Source: Marchantia polymorpha subsp. ruderalis
Taxonomy: Eukaryota; Streptophyta; Marchantiopsida; Marchantiales; Marchantiaceae
Length of the DNA: 64,000 nucleotides
Reading direction: 5' to 3'
Assembly: GCA_037833965.1 (NCBI GenBank)
Contig: AP031355.1
Span: forward strand, 15,277,501-15,341,500
Shown: piece by piece, positions 1 through 12,072 of the stretch
Position numbering within the stretch: the first letter of the stretch is position 1
How the letters are laid out: every line of letters begins with the position of its first letter
Translations under genes and position numbers: made by a program
The notes under the pieces: model-generated
Seen by the model: only the letters and a program-made list of their open reading frames with translations
Database searches by the model: none
Told to the model about the DNA's origin: nothing

Positions 1-79
1 TCGCCCCTTTTCTCGCAGCTGCGCTTCGCAAGATGAAGACCGGAAGCAAAAAGAATGAAAGTATACTGAACAAGAGATG

Positions 80-3000
80 TCAGCCACTGGCAAGAGAGCC
101 ACCCCTGTGATGGGAAGGAGATCTACTGACTTCAGATGAACAGACAGGATCTGGAAGCCCAAGAGCCTGCGCAAATATCCTGCAAGCTGCAACGCCGGGT
201 CGCGAATTTCTCGATGGTCTCACTTGTGCCATGGTAGGACTGCTAAAAGTCTTGTGGACACTTTCACAAAAAACTTCGTCATTGTGAGAAGAGATAACCG
301 CGATGTTCTCCCTGATTTGTACTCCACCAGCAGGCACGTTGAGCCCTCCAGGTGAAAGTGGCCTACAGCTTTCTGCAAATAGACGTGACACATAGCATCA
401 CACATGAGGAACTGGGAGTCGTACCTACTGACCCAGCATGAGAAAAAAGAAGAGAAAAGACCCGTGTACAACACATGATGGATTACAGAATCGTACCAGA
501 AGCAGGTAATGGCGATAAAGTAGATTCCTCCACCAAGTTGACAACTGGATTGACAGCTATCCTGCATGGAACCTGGCGGGAAGGAAACCTTGGTGAGCTC
601 CCAGACGGTGGCAGACCAAGAGCGCTGGCGAACATTCTCTTGGCAGCTTTGACCGAAGACTGTTGCATTGCTTCCTTCGTCTCCTCCGAAGTTAGCTTTC
701 CGAGTGTGGTGCTTGGAGTTTCGTCGGTCGTTCTTTCGCCAAACTGAATGACTAAGTCTTGTGGCGTGATCACTTCAATCGAGGGGCTAGTGACAGCCAA
801 AAGCTTGGGCTTTCCTAAAGCGTGCGCGATCATTCTCCGAGCGACTACAGGATCCGATCGCGGCCTAGCATGTCCAGACTCCTTTGTATTCTCATCCGCA
901 TGTTTCCATTTCTCAGAGAATATCCTTTGCCTCGCTGCTAAATACGCTGCCTGCCTCTCTTCCAAGGACAAGCCAGGTGTGTTTACCAACGCTTGACCTT
1001 GAAGACCATCTGCAAGTAAAACAAAAAATACCTCACTCTTAGTAAGTAAAGTTGATCTGAAGCTTGCATTTTTAATTGAGAACATATAAGCGGGAATGAT
1101 GTTAGGCCTCTCAACAACGTCCAACGCGTTTGCTCCCAGCCAAACATCCCTGGATTCCTCATGTAGCGAGAGCTAGAGTGCATGTAATATCGTAATCCTA
1201 CGGTGTACTCTGGATGTCTTTGCAGTCAAGCAAGGTGTTTATTTGCCGTAAAAGGAAACTTCGGCCTCTCTGCGACGACATCCAGGTATCAGGCTTGCTA
1301 CTGCATCCAAGTCTGAACCAGCAGGTTCAACGACTTGTTGTTTCGAGTGGAGCCAAGGCAGACAAACCTGTTGGAGATGCATGGCGCTTTAAAAGCTGCC
1401 GAGAAGACTGAGGGTGATGTGCTTCTCCATCATTGTGTTCTAGTACATCACTCACAAGCACCGCAGGGCTGCAAAGAATCCAGGGGCTCAATGTAGGGTT
1501 AGCGAATATCTAAACATTACACGAAGATTAAAATTCGACTTCAGTCCAGAAAACTAGTCAAATATTGAGTAATCACATATAAACTATTACATGAAAATAA
1601 ACGTGACCCTGTTATCGGCAAGCAGATACACAAAAACCGCGAACAAGTTCAACGATGACACATACTAGCTCTACAAATGGGTTTGTAAGGTGACTGCCGA
1701 CTAGAAAAATAACTGCTATGCTTACATTAGTGATTCCTCGCATTTCTCCACCACAAGGTGCCTTTCTTCTCCTTCCCCCACGGACTCGTGTGCCAACCTG
1801 TTGGTAAAATCATAGGTGCAATCAAATTTTCAAGCCAGACTGATCAAAGGGCGTGCCACGATTACAAGCCATTCATCTGCTAAGAAGAAATGTTACAAAC
1901 CTGCAGCAAACTGAACGTGGCTTCTATAGATGGCTTCAAGCAGGGTACTAGAATGACTCTCTAGGTTCAACCAACCAAGGTTGGGTTGAAGACGCAGGAT
2001 TCAGAAACACGCTGGGTTCCGAGAAACGAGGGAGGCTAACTTTTGCAACAGTAGTTAACAAACGATCTTCCTTATACGTCGATGACCGTGGATGTAAAGC
2101 AAACAAATACATCGTTGTAAAAGGTGTACTTTCCGTTTGTTAATATTTCCTGTGCCCCGCAAGAAAATGAGTCCTTCAGCGCAATATTCCCCTGTTAAAA
2201 GGCTTGGATTTCTTACCCAAAGAGATCAGCGAGTCGATGCAGCAACATACGTTGGTAAGACACCATTGGCTCCAGTGCCAACGTTTCCTCCTCGCTGAAA
2301 CAGAAAACACAGTACTCAGACACGATTGCAACTTAACTGGACTTACCAGGTTAAAATTGCAGAAGCATACACATAACCCCGTCCAGAAGTCCTTACTGAG
2401 AAATGGTCCCACGGTTCATAAGTTAAAACCTCACCTCAGGGGACATTCCAAAAACTCCACGAACAACTCTTCGACAGAAAGTACGAGGTGCTTAGCGTAC
2501 AGGTTGTCTTTCACTAACCACGCCAGCTCTTCTACCTGATTCATATCCAAACACAATTTGACATCAAGCACAAAAATTGCCTGCTCTAGTCATTCATTAA
2601 GTTTCAGCGTAACTAAGAGGAATGCGGAGAAGCTGAAATATCAAGGGTGAGTGATGCACAAGAGTGGGGCCGCGCATGAGAAGGCTGGCTGCTGGTAGGC
2701 AATTACCAGGAAAAAGTCTGGTGATAACGGCCCGTAGGGCGGGGCACTGGCATGACCAAAATACGACGGAAAAGCGCACTTCTCAGGAAACTGGCTCGAT
2801 GGGATGCAAGGAGCCGTAGGACGGGAAACTGTCACGTACGGTTCTGAGTTGGCGGCCAGGTGGGAGACCCCTGGTCGACCATAACATGCTAGCAGATGTT
2901 GTCACCATCATAGGTACTCAAGATATTGTGTTTGGAGAGGTAGATAGATAGGACTACTAATTGCACAGGTAGGACAAAAAAATCTATATTGTTTTCCAGA

Positions 3001-3263
3001 AACTTATCCTTAAAAATGATACAACAATGTCTACAAGAGAGGTGCCACTTTGCCTAATATGCTGGAATAAGAAGGTGCACAAGAGGCTTAACCTGTGAGC
3101 TAGAAATTGCCAATGAGTAGCTCGGACTAACACAATACGAATCTTAAAAACCGTTCGTGATTCGGCACTCATTTGCACGCAGACAGACTTCTCGCAATCC
3201 AATAAAAAATTCAAATCCAGGAAGGCATACTTTCAACACACTTACAGGAGTCGGAATGCCCAT
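80..3263 (-). CDS. R3H and SUZ domain protein, seven exons
   Basis: Predicted single-stranded nucleic-acid/RNA-binding protein. I built the exons by eye from GT-AG sites and protein similarity: 3263-3246, 2535-2435, 2294-2217, 1797-1726, 1468-1368, 1009-589 and 239-80. They total 951 nt and stay in frame, giving 316 residues. Exons 2 to 5 encode the R3H domain: a VEELAWLVKD lead-in, the R-x3-H signature in QRMLLHRLADLFG, then AHESVGEGEERHLV and VLVSDVL. Exon 6 encodes the SUZ motif LEERQAAYLAARQRIF. The tail holds three related motifs (RRMIAHALGKP, KRMFASALGLP, CRIFAQALGLP). The start at 3263 has a good context (purine at -3, G at +4); an in-frame ATG at 3350 would add 29 residues. The last intron (588-240) is the least certain, because its donor GTTTCC is weak; without it the frame stops at 483. 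Intron 1 contains a group II intron fragment on the other strand. Confidence 0.85.
2590..2890 (+). other. Organelle-derived group II intron fragment (3' end), probable NUMT
   Basis: This GC-richer block inside intron 1 of the R3H-SUZ gene, on the opposite strand, ends in a group II intron domain V (2811-2844). A domain VI-like stem follows (CCAGG...CCTGG, about 2856-2873), then GGTCGACC and a pyrimidine-ended AAC. Bacterial and organelle group II introns end this way, and plant nuclear genes do not carry them, so the likeliest source is mitochondrial DNA copied into the nucleus. Both limits are approximate. I see no 5' intron end (GTGYG) and no maturase. Two short open frames on the minus strand (2597-2779, 2641-2835) are antisense to this fragment and are probably not genes. 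Confidence 0.75.
2811..2844 (+). ncRNA. Group II intron domain V
   Basis: Exactly 34 nt. An 8-bp outer stem (GAGCCGTA with TACGGTTC, including one G-U pair) is followed by a small bulge and a 5-bp inner stem (GACGG with CTGTC), closed by a GAAA tetraloop. The catalytic AGC triad of this domain is present at positions 2-4. This matches the family consensus in size, loop and triad. It appears inert here, since it lies antisense within a nuclear intron. Confidence 0.85.
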
Positions 3264-4930
3264 TGCGACAAGGCTCCCCACAGCTCCAATTCTCGAAATT
3301 TCCCAACACACGGCAACTCTGAATTCCTCAGTCACCCCACCTCGGGACATCCAGCCATATCCCCGCGTCTTAAAAAGTCGAATCTGGATCTATCGATGAT
3401 CGGGGTCTCCTCGACCGTGAATCAAAGCTGAAACAAAGTTCATCGACAAGAAGCAAAATCTTCTTCGCCCGAAATCCCAAGAGGAGCTGGCCTCTGCGAC
3501 AGCGGAGGTGCGTGCTCCCACAGGAATCGATCCGACAATCTCCGAACTCTCCGAACGTGTATGCTCAGCAAGCGCTCGTCTGCAGCAAATGCTGAAAACA
3601 CCCTACGAGTGCCAGGCTAGGCCAGTAGCTGAGCCATGTCTAGCCAAAAGCATTCTCAAATTCGGAACAACAACAGCGATCGCGCGGGGCAGTATCTCCT
3701 TTCGCTTCGACAGGACTCGTGGAAAGTCGCCTTCGTCGGTGCGGTGGGTCGTCCGTCCGACTGCCACGAGAGCTCGTGAGACAAAACCCTAGCGAGTGAA
3801 GCTTACGCAATGCGAGGAGGAGAAGGACGAGGTGAGAGATTGCTCCGGGAAAGCTCCTCGTCTACAGGGACATGCTCGCTCACACGACTAGGGTTCGTCG
3901 TCGTCTCGCGAATCGCTCAGAGCTGCGAATTGCGCGTTCGATTCATGCCATTCGACCACAAATTCTCGTTGCGCAGCGAGTGCTAATCGCTGCAGCAACG
4001 TCACGACATTTGTCGATCGCCGCTCGAAAATGCTGCCCAAATTTGAATGCCATAGATTCTTTCGCGAAGTTTGCGCTTCGTCAAGCTGGCCCCCTTGAGG
4101 CCAAGATCTCGCCCTCGGCGAGCCAACTTTTCTCCACTGTCGTCGTCTGCGTCTCCCGTTCCCGTGCCCCCGTCCTTCTGGGCTGCCCGCCGGACCTGGC
4201 CCCGGCCCTGCCATGGCTCGGCTCGGCGCAGGTTCGGATCTCACTCCAGCCTGGACTGCCAGCGTGGTGCATTTTGCACTTTACGGCCACTCGAGCACAC
4301 GGTGTGGTCAACTTTCAGTACAGCGTGATCGTCCACGTGCGTGCCGTTTCGGTGCAGTCTATTCCTCGCCGACCGCTTAGATGTTCACTCTTAGGAGAGA
4401 GGGGCCAAGTGAGCATCCGGTGACCCAGACAAACAACATGAAACTGAATGTGTAATGGCACCACTTATATCACAATTACAAGGATGTAACAGATTAAATT
4501 AAATCTTCCTGACTATCAATTGTGAGGAGTAAGTATATTTCAACTTTTTGTATAAATTTTAACAGGGAAATTTTTTTTCAGTATAGGTTGTGATCATTTA
4601 GATTTTAAGTCAAGATTGATGCGAAATATAATTTTACTATTATATTTTGTTTATAGTTTTTCTTTCTTAATTTCATCCAAAATTTTGTTACATGATCATC
4701 AAGTATGAAATTTGATTTTGGATGATATTTCAAAATATAAATTATACGATTTCAAATAAATATTACATTTAATAGTAGTATTAGCAATGATATCTTACAT
4801 AGTTATTGTATTATATTGAATTTAAAATTATTAGGTTATGATTATATTATTTAATTATTTCACATTTATTGATATTATACATCTTCTAACGCACACGAAA
4901 TATTCATAAACGGATTTCCCAAAAAACGGG

Positions 4931-4962
4931 GAAAATTTTCATCTATTTAGATGAAAATTTTC
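4931..4962. repeat. Perfect 15-bp inverted repeat
   Basis: Arms at 4931-4945 and 4948-4962 (GAAAATTTTCATCTA and its complement) are separated by TT, in AT-rich DNA. It could be a chance structure or a remnant of a small transposon. No function is indicated. Confidence 0.6.
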
Positions 4963-6989
4963 ATCTATTCATAGCTGCAAATTGTCTAAAATTTTCGCAA
5001 ACTTACATCCTGCGATTCGTACCTAAAGACCACGATGAATACTATATTATACCATGTAATTTAGTGGTAATCAAAAGATTCATCCCACTTAATCTATTTG
5101 AATTTAAAAGGTTAATCTTCAATCTACGATATTTCATAATTCTTCATCAATTTTCTCAAAATTGACATTTCAAACACATGAGATAAATTTCTGTCGACAC
5201 AAATTCACAAATTGATAAGATATTGTAATTGTTTGCAGCATGCTATGGTAAGTTCGCAGGTAGTAGCAAATGGCAATCTCTTCGTGCTCTCCAATGTGAT
5301 ATTGATTCCCTATATGCTGTTTAGTCGTGTGTACATTACAACAAATTTCGTTTGCAAGAGGGGGACTTTGACCGGCATCAGCATGAATGCAGAAGAGATC
5401 CAGCGAGACATTACACTTTGTGTTTGACCCAGACTCTACTTTGCGTATTCATCGGAGGACCCGACTTTGTACTTGTACTAGCCTAGGAGTGCCACCAACG
5501 AGTGGAAAGGAAAAAGAGGAAAACTCTGCTTATAATACTTGACAAGTTAACAAGTTAATATAACTTGACAAGTTAAAAAAGAGTCATTTTCCAATAATTG
5601 TGCAGCTTAATCGATTTTGTGGTCACAACTGTGGGATGAAGTCCAGCAATTGAATCACTCGAACCAGGTCTCATGCTCGAGAGTATCTGCCAATAAGAAC
5701 GGAGTTCAACACCGGGGCCTCGTATGTCATGGATGAATGTTCATCCAGATCTGTACCGCGGACACCGGTGCCATGAGGACTACGGTGGCATGGAGGAAAT
5801 TTATCTGCTGCTGTACAGGCACTAGTGAAGAACGATGGGTACAGCAGTCAACAGCCCTTTGTTCGTTGTGAAGAACATGGGTCACGTAGTAGCATCGTCA
5901 CTCCGTAGAGCCCTGTCCGGTAAGTTGTTCGCTCGTCGCTTTGTCCAAGCGACGTAGCTCAAGTATGTGGCAAACCTTTCGAGTTATACCTTGCGGTTCA
6001 CTGTGTGCATGCATCCCTGCTCTCGGTCGATCTCACCGGCAGGGACAAACTGTGAGACACTACTTGATGATGCGGAAGCTCGGAAGAATCACGAGAAACA
6101 TTGCATGATCCTAGCTTCCTATCGGCTGGATATCATGATCGGGAGTCAACCATTTCTTTCACAATTACGTCGGTTCCTGACGCGGACGTCCGAGATCCAG
6201 TCTGCACAGTTCGAACGAAGTTCGACGAAAGTCGATCCTTTAAGGTTTGGGGTACTTGGACATCTTACACGTGCACTTGTCAAAGCCGCTTACAAACGTT
6301 TACCAATCGTGCTCAGCTGTGACGACAGATCCCTTACACCATCTGCCAGAGATCACACAACAAGGGTTCATACATACTCTTCCCCAGTCCAGCATGAACA
6401 TGAATGAACAATGGTTGTAACACTGCTATCTTTCGCGGCATACTCAGCCGGCCGATGAGAAGCTCCTGAGTACACTGCACATGGGTATAAATAGGACTTT
6501 ATCAAAGGATAAGAGTCATGCCTGCATTCTAGACTCGAGTACGAATGTGATCGCTCTAGACTCTGAGAAGGATTACCACGCGAGTCAAGCATGGAGAAGT
6601 CCAAATATACGCTCATAAACAGAACCATTGAAGGCCGACAATGTTTGACACTTGCATGAAAGCACGCATACTCGGAAGAGGGACTTTCTCGCCTGAGTCG
6701 AAACGAGTCAGTTATAAGCAACTGTGATACAGACTGGACTGATTCTGCTGTACAGGCAACCTCCATAAGGTTGCCGCTACCCGGGGCAAATGTAGTGTGG
6801 CTAAAGACGAGCGTATGGTTTCATCGAAGAGTTTGTCAATTCCCAATGACCTTGATAACAGGCGATGTGTAAATGAGTGCAGTCTTTTTAGTCAACAAGT
6901 TTCGTTGCTGGAGTAGATTCCACTAAACTCTGTAAGGATCATGCATGGCTGCTGATCAACTATGGTTTCAGGCCTAGGCTTAGACTTTC

Positions 6990-7015
6990 CAAGCGCATAA
7001 GCTATTATGCGCTTG
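6990..7015. repeat. Short inverted repeat (11-bp stem, 4-nt loop)
   Basis: CAAGCGCATAA and its complement surround gcta. No run of T or A next to it suggests a defined RNA end, so I assign no role. Confidence 0.5.
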
Positions 7016-7476
7016 CCTCTTCCGAGCAACCTCTCCATCTAGTAGTCTAGATGTTCGTTCGAAGGAGCTTGAGGTTGTGTATCTCGAGCTCTAGTCAGCC
7101 TCAAACGTTGCACACATTCTTCGGAGTGCGACGAGGTTTGATTAGCTGGGACGGGGACCTTCCGTTCTGACGGCCTTGAAGTCCGTGTCCATCGAAGGAA
7201 ACCAATGAAAATTGTGTTGAGCTTGCACCATCTCTTGCTGACGACTTCTGGCCCCTGTCCTCGTCAATTTCTGGCGACTTTGGCTCTCTCTCTCTTGCCT
7301 TGCTTGGTTGACACTTCCATGCTTCGCCATTTCTCCCTCCACCTTCACTCGGCCCTGCACTTCGTCCTCTTCCGACACATTCCAATGTCCGCGTCCCTCT
7401 GTGCTATTACCGTGACAATAGTAGTGCTGCTCTGTGACGTAATGTTCAGGACCTCAATTTCGTTGCTTGACTAAAC

Positions 7477-9486
7477 TCAACGTAGCGACCAGTCCAAAGT
7501 CCTCACAAACAGGGCTGCTGATCTGAGGTTTCTGGCTCCGAGGTTTTGAGCCCAGGATTGCTTGGCCTTCTGAGCCACCTCTTCACTGGACACACTTGTC
7601 TCCAAAGAGACCGACGTTCTCGGTCTCCTCTGTTCTAGTAAGTCCTGAACGCAATGCACATATTCGTCTTCATTGAGCGGCGTGAGTTTCACGACGCAGG
7701 TGAGACCGAAGAGATGAGCCAAATCCAGAACTTCCATGTCTCTAAATTTTACATGGACAGAGCAGGTCCGAATCTTAGAGCTTGTTGCACACAGTAGGAC
7801 ATTCGCCGGCCATTCCTGGTGATTCCCATCGAATGCAGATTTTAGAATGTTAAATGTGTGCTTGCAGAATGCCGAAGGCATCAAGTCGTCGATGAAAAGA
7901 ACGAAACGAAGTTTCCATTGGCGAAGCCCAAGCTGTCGAAGAATTTTTGGAAAGTTGTATCCTTTTTCATCACCATCTTCGGATCCCAGTTCGTCCTCCG
8001 GCCATCTGAAGGAAGGCAGTGTGACGATTCTTAAATCTCCGCCGCTTGCGACTTCGGAGAGTGCTGATCTGAGCAGCCAAGTCTTCCCGACTCCACTGGG
8101 ACCGTAAAGCAGGACATGCTGAGCCGAGCGTCCATTGGCATGTTTGGTGAAGTTCCTCACGAGCATTTCTTTCTCGTCTCTCTGAATTCTTAGATTGCAT
8201 GCCTCGGTTGTCCTAGCTGTCCATCCCTGTTTGTCCGGATAGAAATTCCCTCTTCTGACTAGCAGAAACTGCTCGGATGCAATCAATCCCACGCCGTACA
8301 CGGCATGGTACCTTTCCAACAAGAGCACGGCATCAGACCACCTGCTGAAAGATTTTATACGTTCTCTCAATCGTGCCCGGATCCGAGCAAGTGACTCGTT
8401 TGTTCTGCTAAAATAACTGCTGCTGCTGTGACACTCAGGCTCCACTTGGAGTGCAGAAGACGACGCAGACGCCTCGCCATGAGGCTGCTCAGACTTGGGC
8501 ACAATTCTGTATCCGGGCTCGATGACTCCATCAGCTGCCTTCTGTAATTTCAATTCGAAGGATCTTGCACTCGTGGACTCCTCACCAATTCTCGAGGATC
8601 GAATTCGGTGATCCGAAACCTTAAAAGGTTGAGATTCAGGAATGCAGTTGGCAGTGGTTCTGAAGAGCGAGCAAGTTTCGGTGCCGAAATTGGACACGGC
8701 GATGAGCCAGTCCGGAGTGTAATCCACCTCCGTTTCTGCCACCCACTCACTTAATGTCGACTCCGAGACACTGAGCCGCTGCAGGGTGTCGAGATCAGAA
8801 GCAGCAGCCGCCTGCAATGTCGCTGGAACCTGTGCGCCTGATGTCCAGCGAGCCTTGGGGTTCCCGGCAGTTGCAGCTGCTTCCGCGAAAGGATTGTTCT
8901 CGCATGTGAGAATGGCCTCGAGGATGTAATCCTTCCAGCTGGGGAGTCGGGTGATGCACATGAGCTTGAAAAACAGTCCATAGTACTCGAAGAGTCGGCC
9001 ATCGGCATCCTTCCGGGACAGGCAGTCCAGCACCTTCAAAAACGCTTTCGCCGGAGGCTTGCTGAACACCTCTTGATACACCAAGAGCGTGGACACGTCC
9101 TGCAGCAACTTCGTCGTCTTGTCGACGACACTGGCACGAGGAGCCTCCGGATCTCCCGATCGCCAAGCGCACGGACTCAAGCTCTTACTCAAGCCTCTCC
9201 CGAGTCCGAGTCCGAATCCGAATGCGAAAGCTGCCGGTCCTGCAAGCTTCAGCTGCCGCTGGATCGCGCTCCTTTCGCTGCGAACCGCGACGAAGGCTCT
9301 TCGATTCGCCTGCAGCGCTCTGATATCGATGGGCGAGGCTTCGAGCCTCGCCGGGGACGTCGACCCTCCAGCTCTCGTCAGAATCTCCGACATGTTGTCG
9401 ATCCTCCCTTCACTCACGCTTACGAGCACCGCGTTTGTATTGCCCTCTGCTGTCGAGAATCCGAGACCGCCTGCCTCGACATACAT
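7477..9486 (-). CDS. DUF815-type AAA/P-loop ATPase, intronless
   Basis: A 669-residue protein. The C-terminal 200 residues match the DUF815 family (PF05673): RNFTKHANGRSAQHVLLYG, then Walker A GPSGVGKT at residues 462-469, Walker B VLFIDD at about 529-534, a sensor-1-like stretch NVLLCATSS, and LAHLFGLTCVVKLTPLNEDEY near the end. Residues 120-260 (LLVYQEVFSKPPAKAFLKVL, FEYYGLFFKL, SWKDYIL) look like the helical region that precedes the ATPase core in this family. The first 110 residues are rich in Ala, Arg and Ser and could be an organelle transit peptide; that is inference. The family's cellular role is not established. The start is the first ATG of the frame; the frame is open further upstream, so a 5' exon cannot be excluded. 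There is no sign of decay. Confidence 0.85.
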   Translation of the reverse strand: MYVEAGGLGFSTAEGNTNAVLVSVSEGRIDNMSEILTRAGGSTSPARLEASPIDIRALQANRRAFVAVRSERSAIQRQLKLAGPAAFAFGFGLGLGRGLSKSLSPCAWRSGDPEAPRASVVDKTTKLLQDVSTLLVYQEVFSKPPAKAFLKVLDCLSRKDADGRLFEYYGLFFKLMCITRLPSWKDYILEAILTCENNPFAEAAATAGNPKARWTSGAQVPATLQAAAASDLDTLQRLSVSESTLSEWVAETEVDYTPDWLIAVSNFGTETCSLFRTTANCIPESQPFKVSDHRIRSSRIGEESTSARSFELKLQKAADGVIEPGYRIVPKSEQPHGEASASSSALQVEPECHSSSSYFSRTNESLARIRARLRERIKSFSRWSDAVLLLERYHAVYGVGLIASEQFLLVRRGNFYPDKQGWTARTTEACNLRIQRDEKEMLVRNFTKHANGRSAQHVLLYGPSGVGKTWLLRSALSEVASGGDLRIVTLPSFRWPEDELGSEDGDEKGYNFPKILRQLGLRQWKLRFVLFIDDLMPSAFCKHTFNILKSAFDGNHQEWPANVLLCATSSKIRTCSVHVKFRDMEVLDLAHLFGLTCVVKLTPLNEDEYVHCVQDLLEQRRPRTSVSLETSVSSEEVAQKAKQSWAQNLGARNLRSAALFVRTLDWSLR

Positions 9487-12072
9487 GCGATCACCAGGAC
9501 CCTGTGCAAATGCTTCACGTGAGCAGCTCGGCGAGCTCAGTCCTGGGGTCCTGGGATTTGTCTCATCTCACTCACCTCGACATGCCAATTCGCCACGTCC
9601 GATGATGAAACACTTGTGCAGATTATGGGCATGCCGGATTTCATGTCTTTATTTGGGATTGCGATTCCGTAGAATAATTCGGACGATGCAAAGGCTTGTC
9701 GGCGGCTACCTCCTACGAGGTCGCTCTCTCTCTCTCTCTCGCCCGCCACAGTCGCCTCTCAGACTGGCGATTGTTAAAATCTCCTGAGCCAAATCGCGAG
9801 GCAGGGCGAGCGCTGAGCCGTCGCTGTGCCGATGGCCAATCTGTACGCAGTGCCGGTGGCACTTGTTCCTTCGCGAGCTGCGGCGTGGACCGTGTGGAGT
9901 GGTCCTCGGTTGTCGATCGCTTTGATGTGCTTGGCTTTGCACGCATTGCCTCATGGACTGGCAGACGACAGGCATGTTGCGTACGGGAAGCATTACGGTC
10001 TCTTCGAGGTTCCCTTTGACAGCTGGTGTTCATCGGTTCCATGGCTGTAGAATTCGGACGCTTCGGTTCGCAATGTCTCGGCCGGGTGAAGGTTCTCGAT
10101 CGACAATTTCAAGAAATTCAAAGACGATACGAAATTCGCTACTCGGTGCTCGTCGGACACAACGGGAGGGAGGCAGCGGCGCTGAGGAACGACCACAATT
10201 TCCGAGAGCTAGTGAACCGAAGAAGCCGCTCTCTACGCTCGTCCGATCTGGGACCCGATCCGAGAAAGATTGCACGCAGGCGACGGGTAGATCGCCATGG
10301 ATGGATGAGTCACAAGCATCGCTCACGTCGAGCCAGGGCTGAGATACGAGACTTCTCGAATCGAGTACCGAGGGACGGATGGCAGGACATTGACGGCCGC
10401 TTGCAGATTCACGAGCTCGCGTTGGGCTCAGCACAATTCAACAGCTGCGACTGGTTCGAGCGTTTCTATCCCGTTGAATTGAATCCATAATCCGAACATG
10501 CGGCAAGTCCATGGAGTCCGCGAGTGATTGTCGTCGAAGAATTGGTAAATTTGGATTTGAGCCACCAATCTTCAGAAAACCTCATTCCATGAACCGAATA
10601 TCTTGGCCTATGTTCGTCTCAGGGAACAAGTCGGGGAACAATTCTTATTTAAGATGAGTATCTTTTTCAATGCAAACTTGCAATAGCATGTAAGTGAAGG
10701 ATATCAGTCGTTCGACGCGATTCCTCGAGCTCACCGCTCCTTGCTATTCAATTCGCGGCTAATTGCTTTCCATGTATCTGCGATCTTGTCTGCTACTCAA
10801 ACCAGTTCCTGTCAAGCTGGAAGAGGAATCATCCGCGAATCAAAATCGATTGGCGGATGGTACACATGTCTGGACAGTAGTGCCCGACGTGTTGACGTGT
10901 GAACATCTAAACCAAGACGCGATGAGAATCGAAATCTCAGCTCGAGAGAATAACGGAGAAATCGGTCTTCGTAACGACAAAAGGTTGCTCGACCAAAGAG
11001 TTGTAAGCGTTTGCCACCCACCAACGCGGTGCGAATCAGTCGGTCGGACGCGGAAGATGAATGGAGGAATCAATCGAAGACGTCTTCTGATGAGGTGACA
11101 AAGCACATTCATTTTCAAGATAAAATTAGTTCGAAGTCTCAAGGGACTCGGATTCCACTTAGCGACAATGTTCACTCAGCTCAGCTCAGCTCACTGTGAT
11201 ATGGCATTAATGGAGACGAGGCAATTCACGGCCACACTTCATTCCACACTTACAGCACATACAAATCCGCTCATTCTCTGCGACGGTCCACGACATCTTC
11301 CAACTTCTCGCACTGAATTCCAAGATTCCCATCCGCAAATGAGCGCATAGGGAACACTACAAGCGAGCGTGCGTGCTTGCGTGACAGCAGCTCGAGCTGC
11401 GCACACGGTGCTGGGGGAGCTTTCATCGATTATGCCAAAACACGTGATCAGTGGACTCCACATGGCCGATCAACTCGAGGTGGTCCCCTGAAACTCGAGT
11501 GCCTCACCATCGATTTCTTGGTCCTGCAAGGTAATCCGTTAAAACTCGATGGATTCGATTGTTGGGATGCAATCGACTTCTCCCAAAACACAAACGAGTA
11601 CGCCGGTTGCAGTTGCAGTCATGGAATCCGCGCCGCCTCATTTCCGATCTGAACTTCGACCTCTGGACCGACCGAGGCTCAACGGAAGTCGAAGTCGAAT
11701 CCGAACGGGAGGGACGAATGGCGACGGATTTCAGAGGACTCGAAATTTGTATTCTCGGCCGTCGTGACATTTCTTTTCCCGTTTGAGCTTTTCATGTGCT
11801 CCCGTGGACCGGACCGTTCACGGCTTTCGTCCTGGTCGGTGTGTGCGCATGTTCTTCGGTTTTATGACGCGATGTTCATGTGGCAGGCTGTGGACCTGGA
11901 GATCTTGTGCTGCATTCGAGATGGAAACGAAGTCGATTTCCCTACAGACTGCATAACCACGGGAGCCGTGGGATGATTTCGTAATAGGTATGCGGCAAGA
12001 AGGAACTCGGGCTTTCGCTTTGGAGATCATAGTCAAAATCTTTGGAGTGACCGGACGCTGGCAGGATTCCTC
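9487..12072. other. Divergent intergenic region, probable promoters and 5' UTRs
   Basis: This 2.6-kb gap separates the divergently transcribed DUF815 (minus) and F-box (plus) genes, so both promoters should lie here. Overlapping open frames occur on both strands at 9696-10490, but none shows a domain and all have skewed composition. A CT-rich microsatellite lies at 9721-9740, and the triplet-like run tcagctcagctcagctcac starts near 11175. I see no confident TATA box that fixes a transcription start. Confidence 0.5.
9721..9740. repeat. (CT)n microsatellite
   Basis: Uninterrupted CT dinucleotides about 0.25 kb upstream of the DUF815 start codon. Y-patch or CT tracts are common near plant transcription starts, so it may belong to the core promoter. 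Confidence 0.7.

Larger units (their letters stand above)
3351..7476. other. Gene-less stretch between the R3H-SUZ and DUF815 genes
   Basis: No open frame here resembles a protein I know. About 3400-4430 is GC-richer and could hold the promoter and 5' UTR of the R3H-SUZ gene. About 4440-5210 is strongly AT-rich and looks like decayed intergenic DNA. Small structures: a perfect inverted repeat at 4931-4962, a near-direct repeat of acttgacaagttaa at about 5537-5577, and an 11-bp stem at 6990-7015. Confidence 0.5.

Noticed and set aside
2597..2835. Two minus-strand open frames of 60 and 64 codons in intron 1 of the R3H-SUZ gene
   Set aside because: They lie antisense to the group II intron fragment; such frames are by-products of its GC-rich structured sequence.
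9696..10490. Overlapping open frames on both strands (up to 154 codons) upstream of the DUF815 gene
   Set aside because: They show no domain, have skewed Arg/Ser composition, and sense and antisense frames are open together; this is more likely promoter and 5' UTR DNA.
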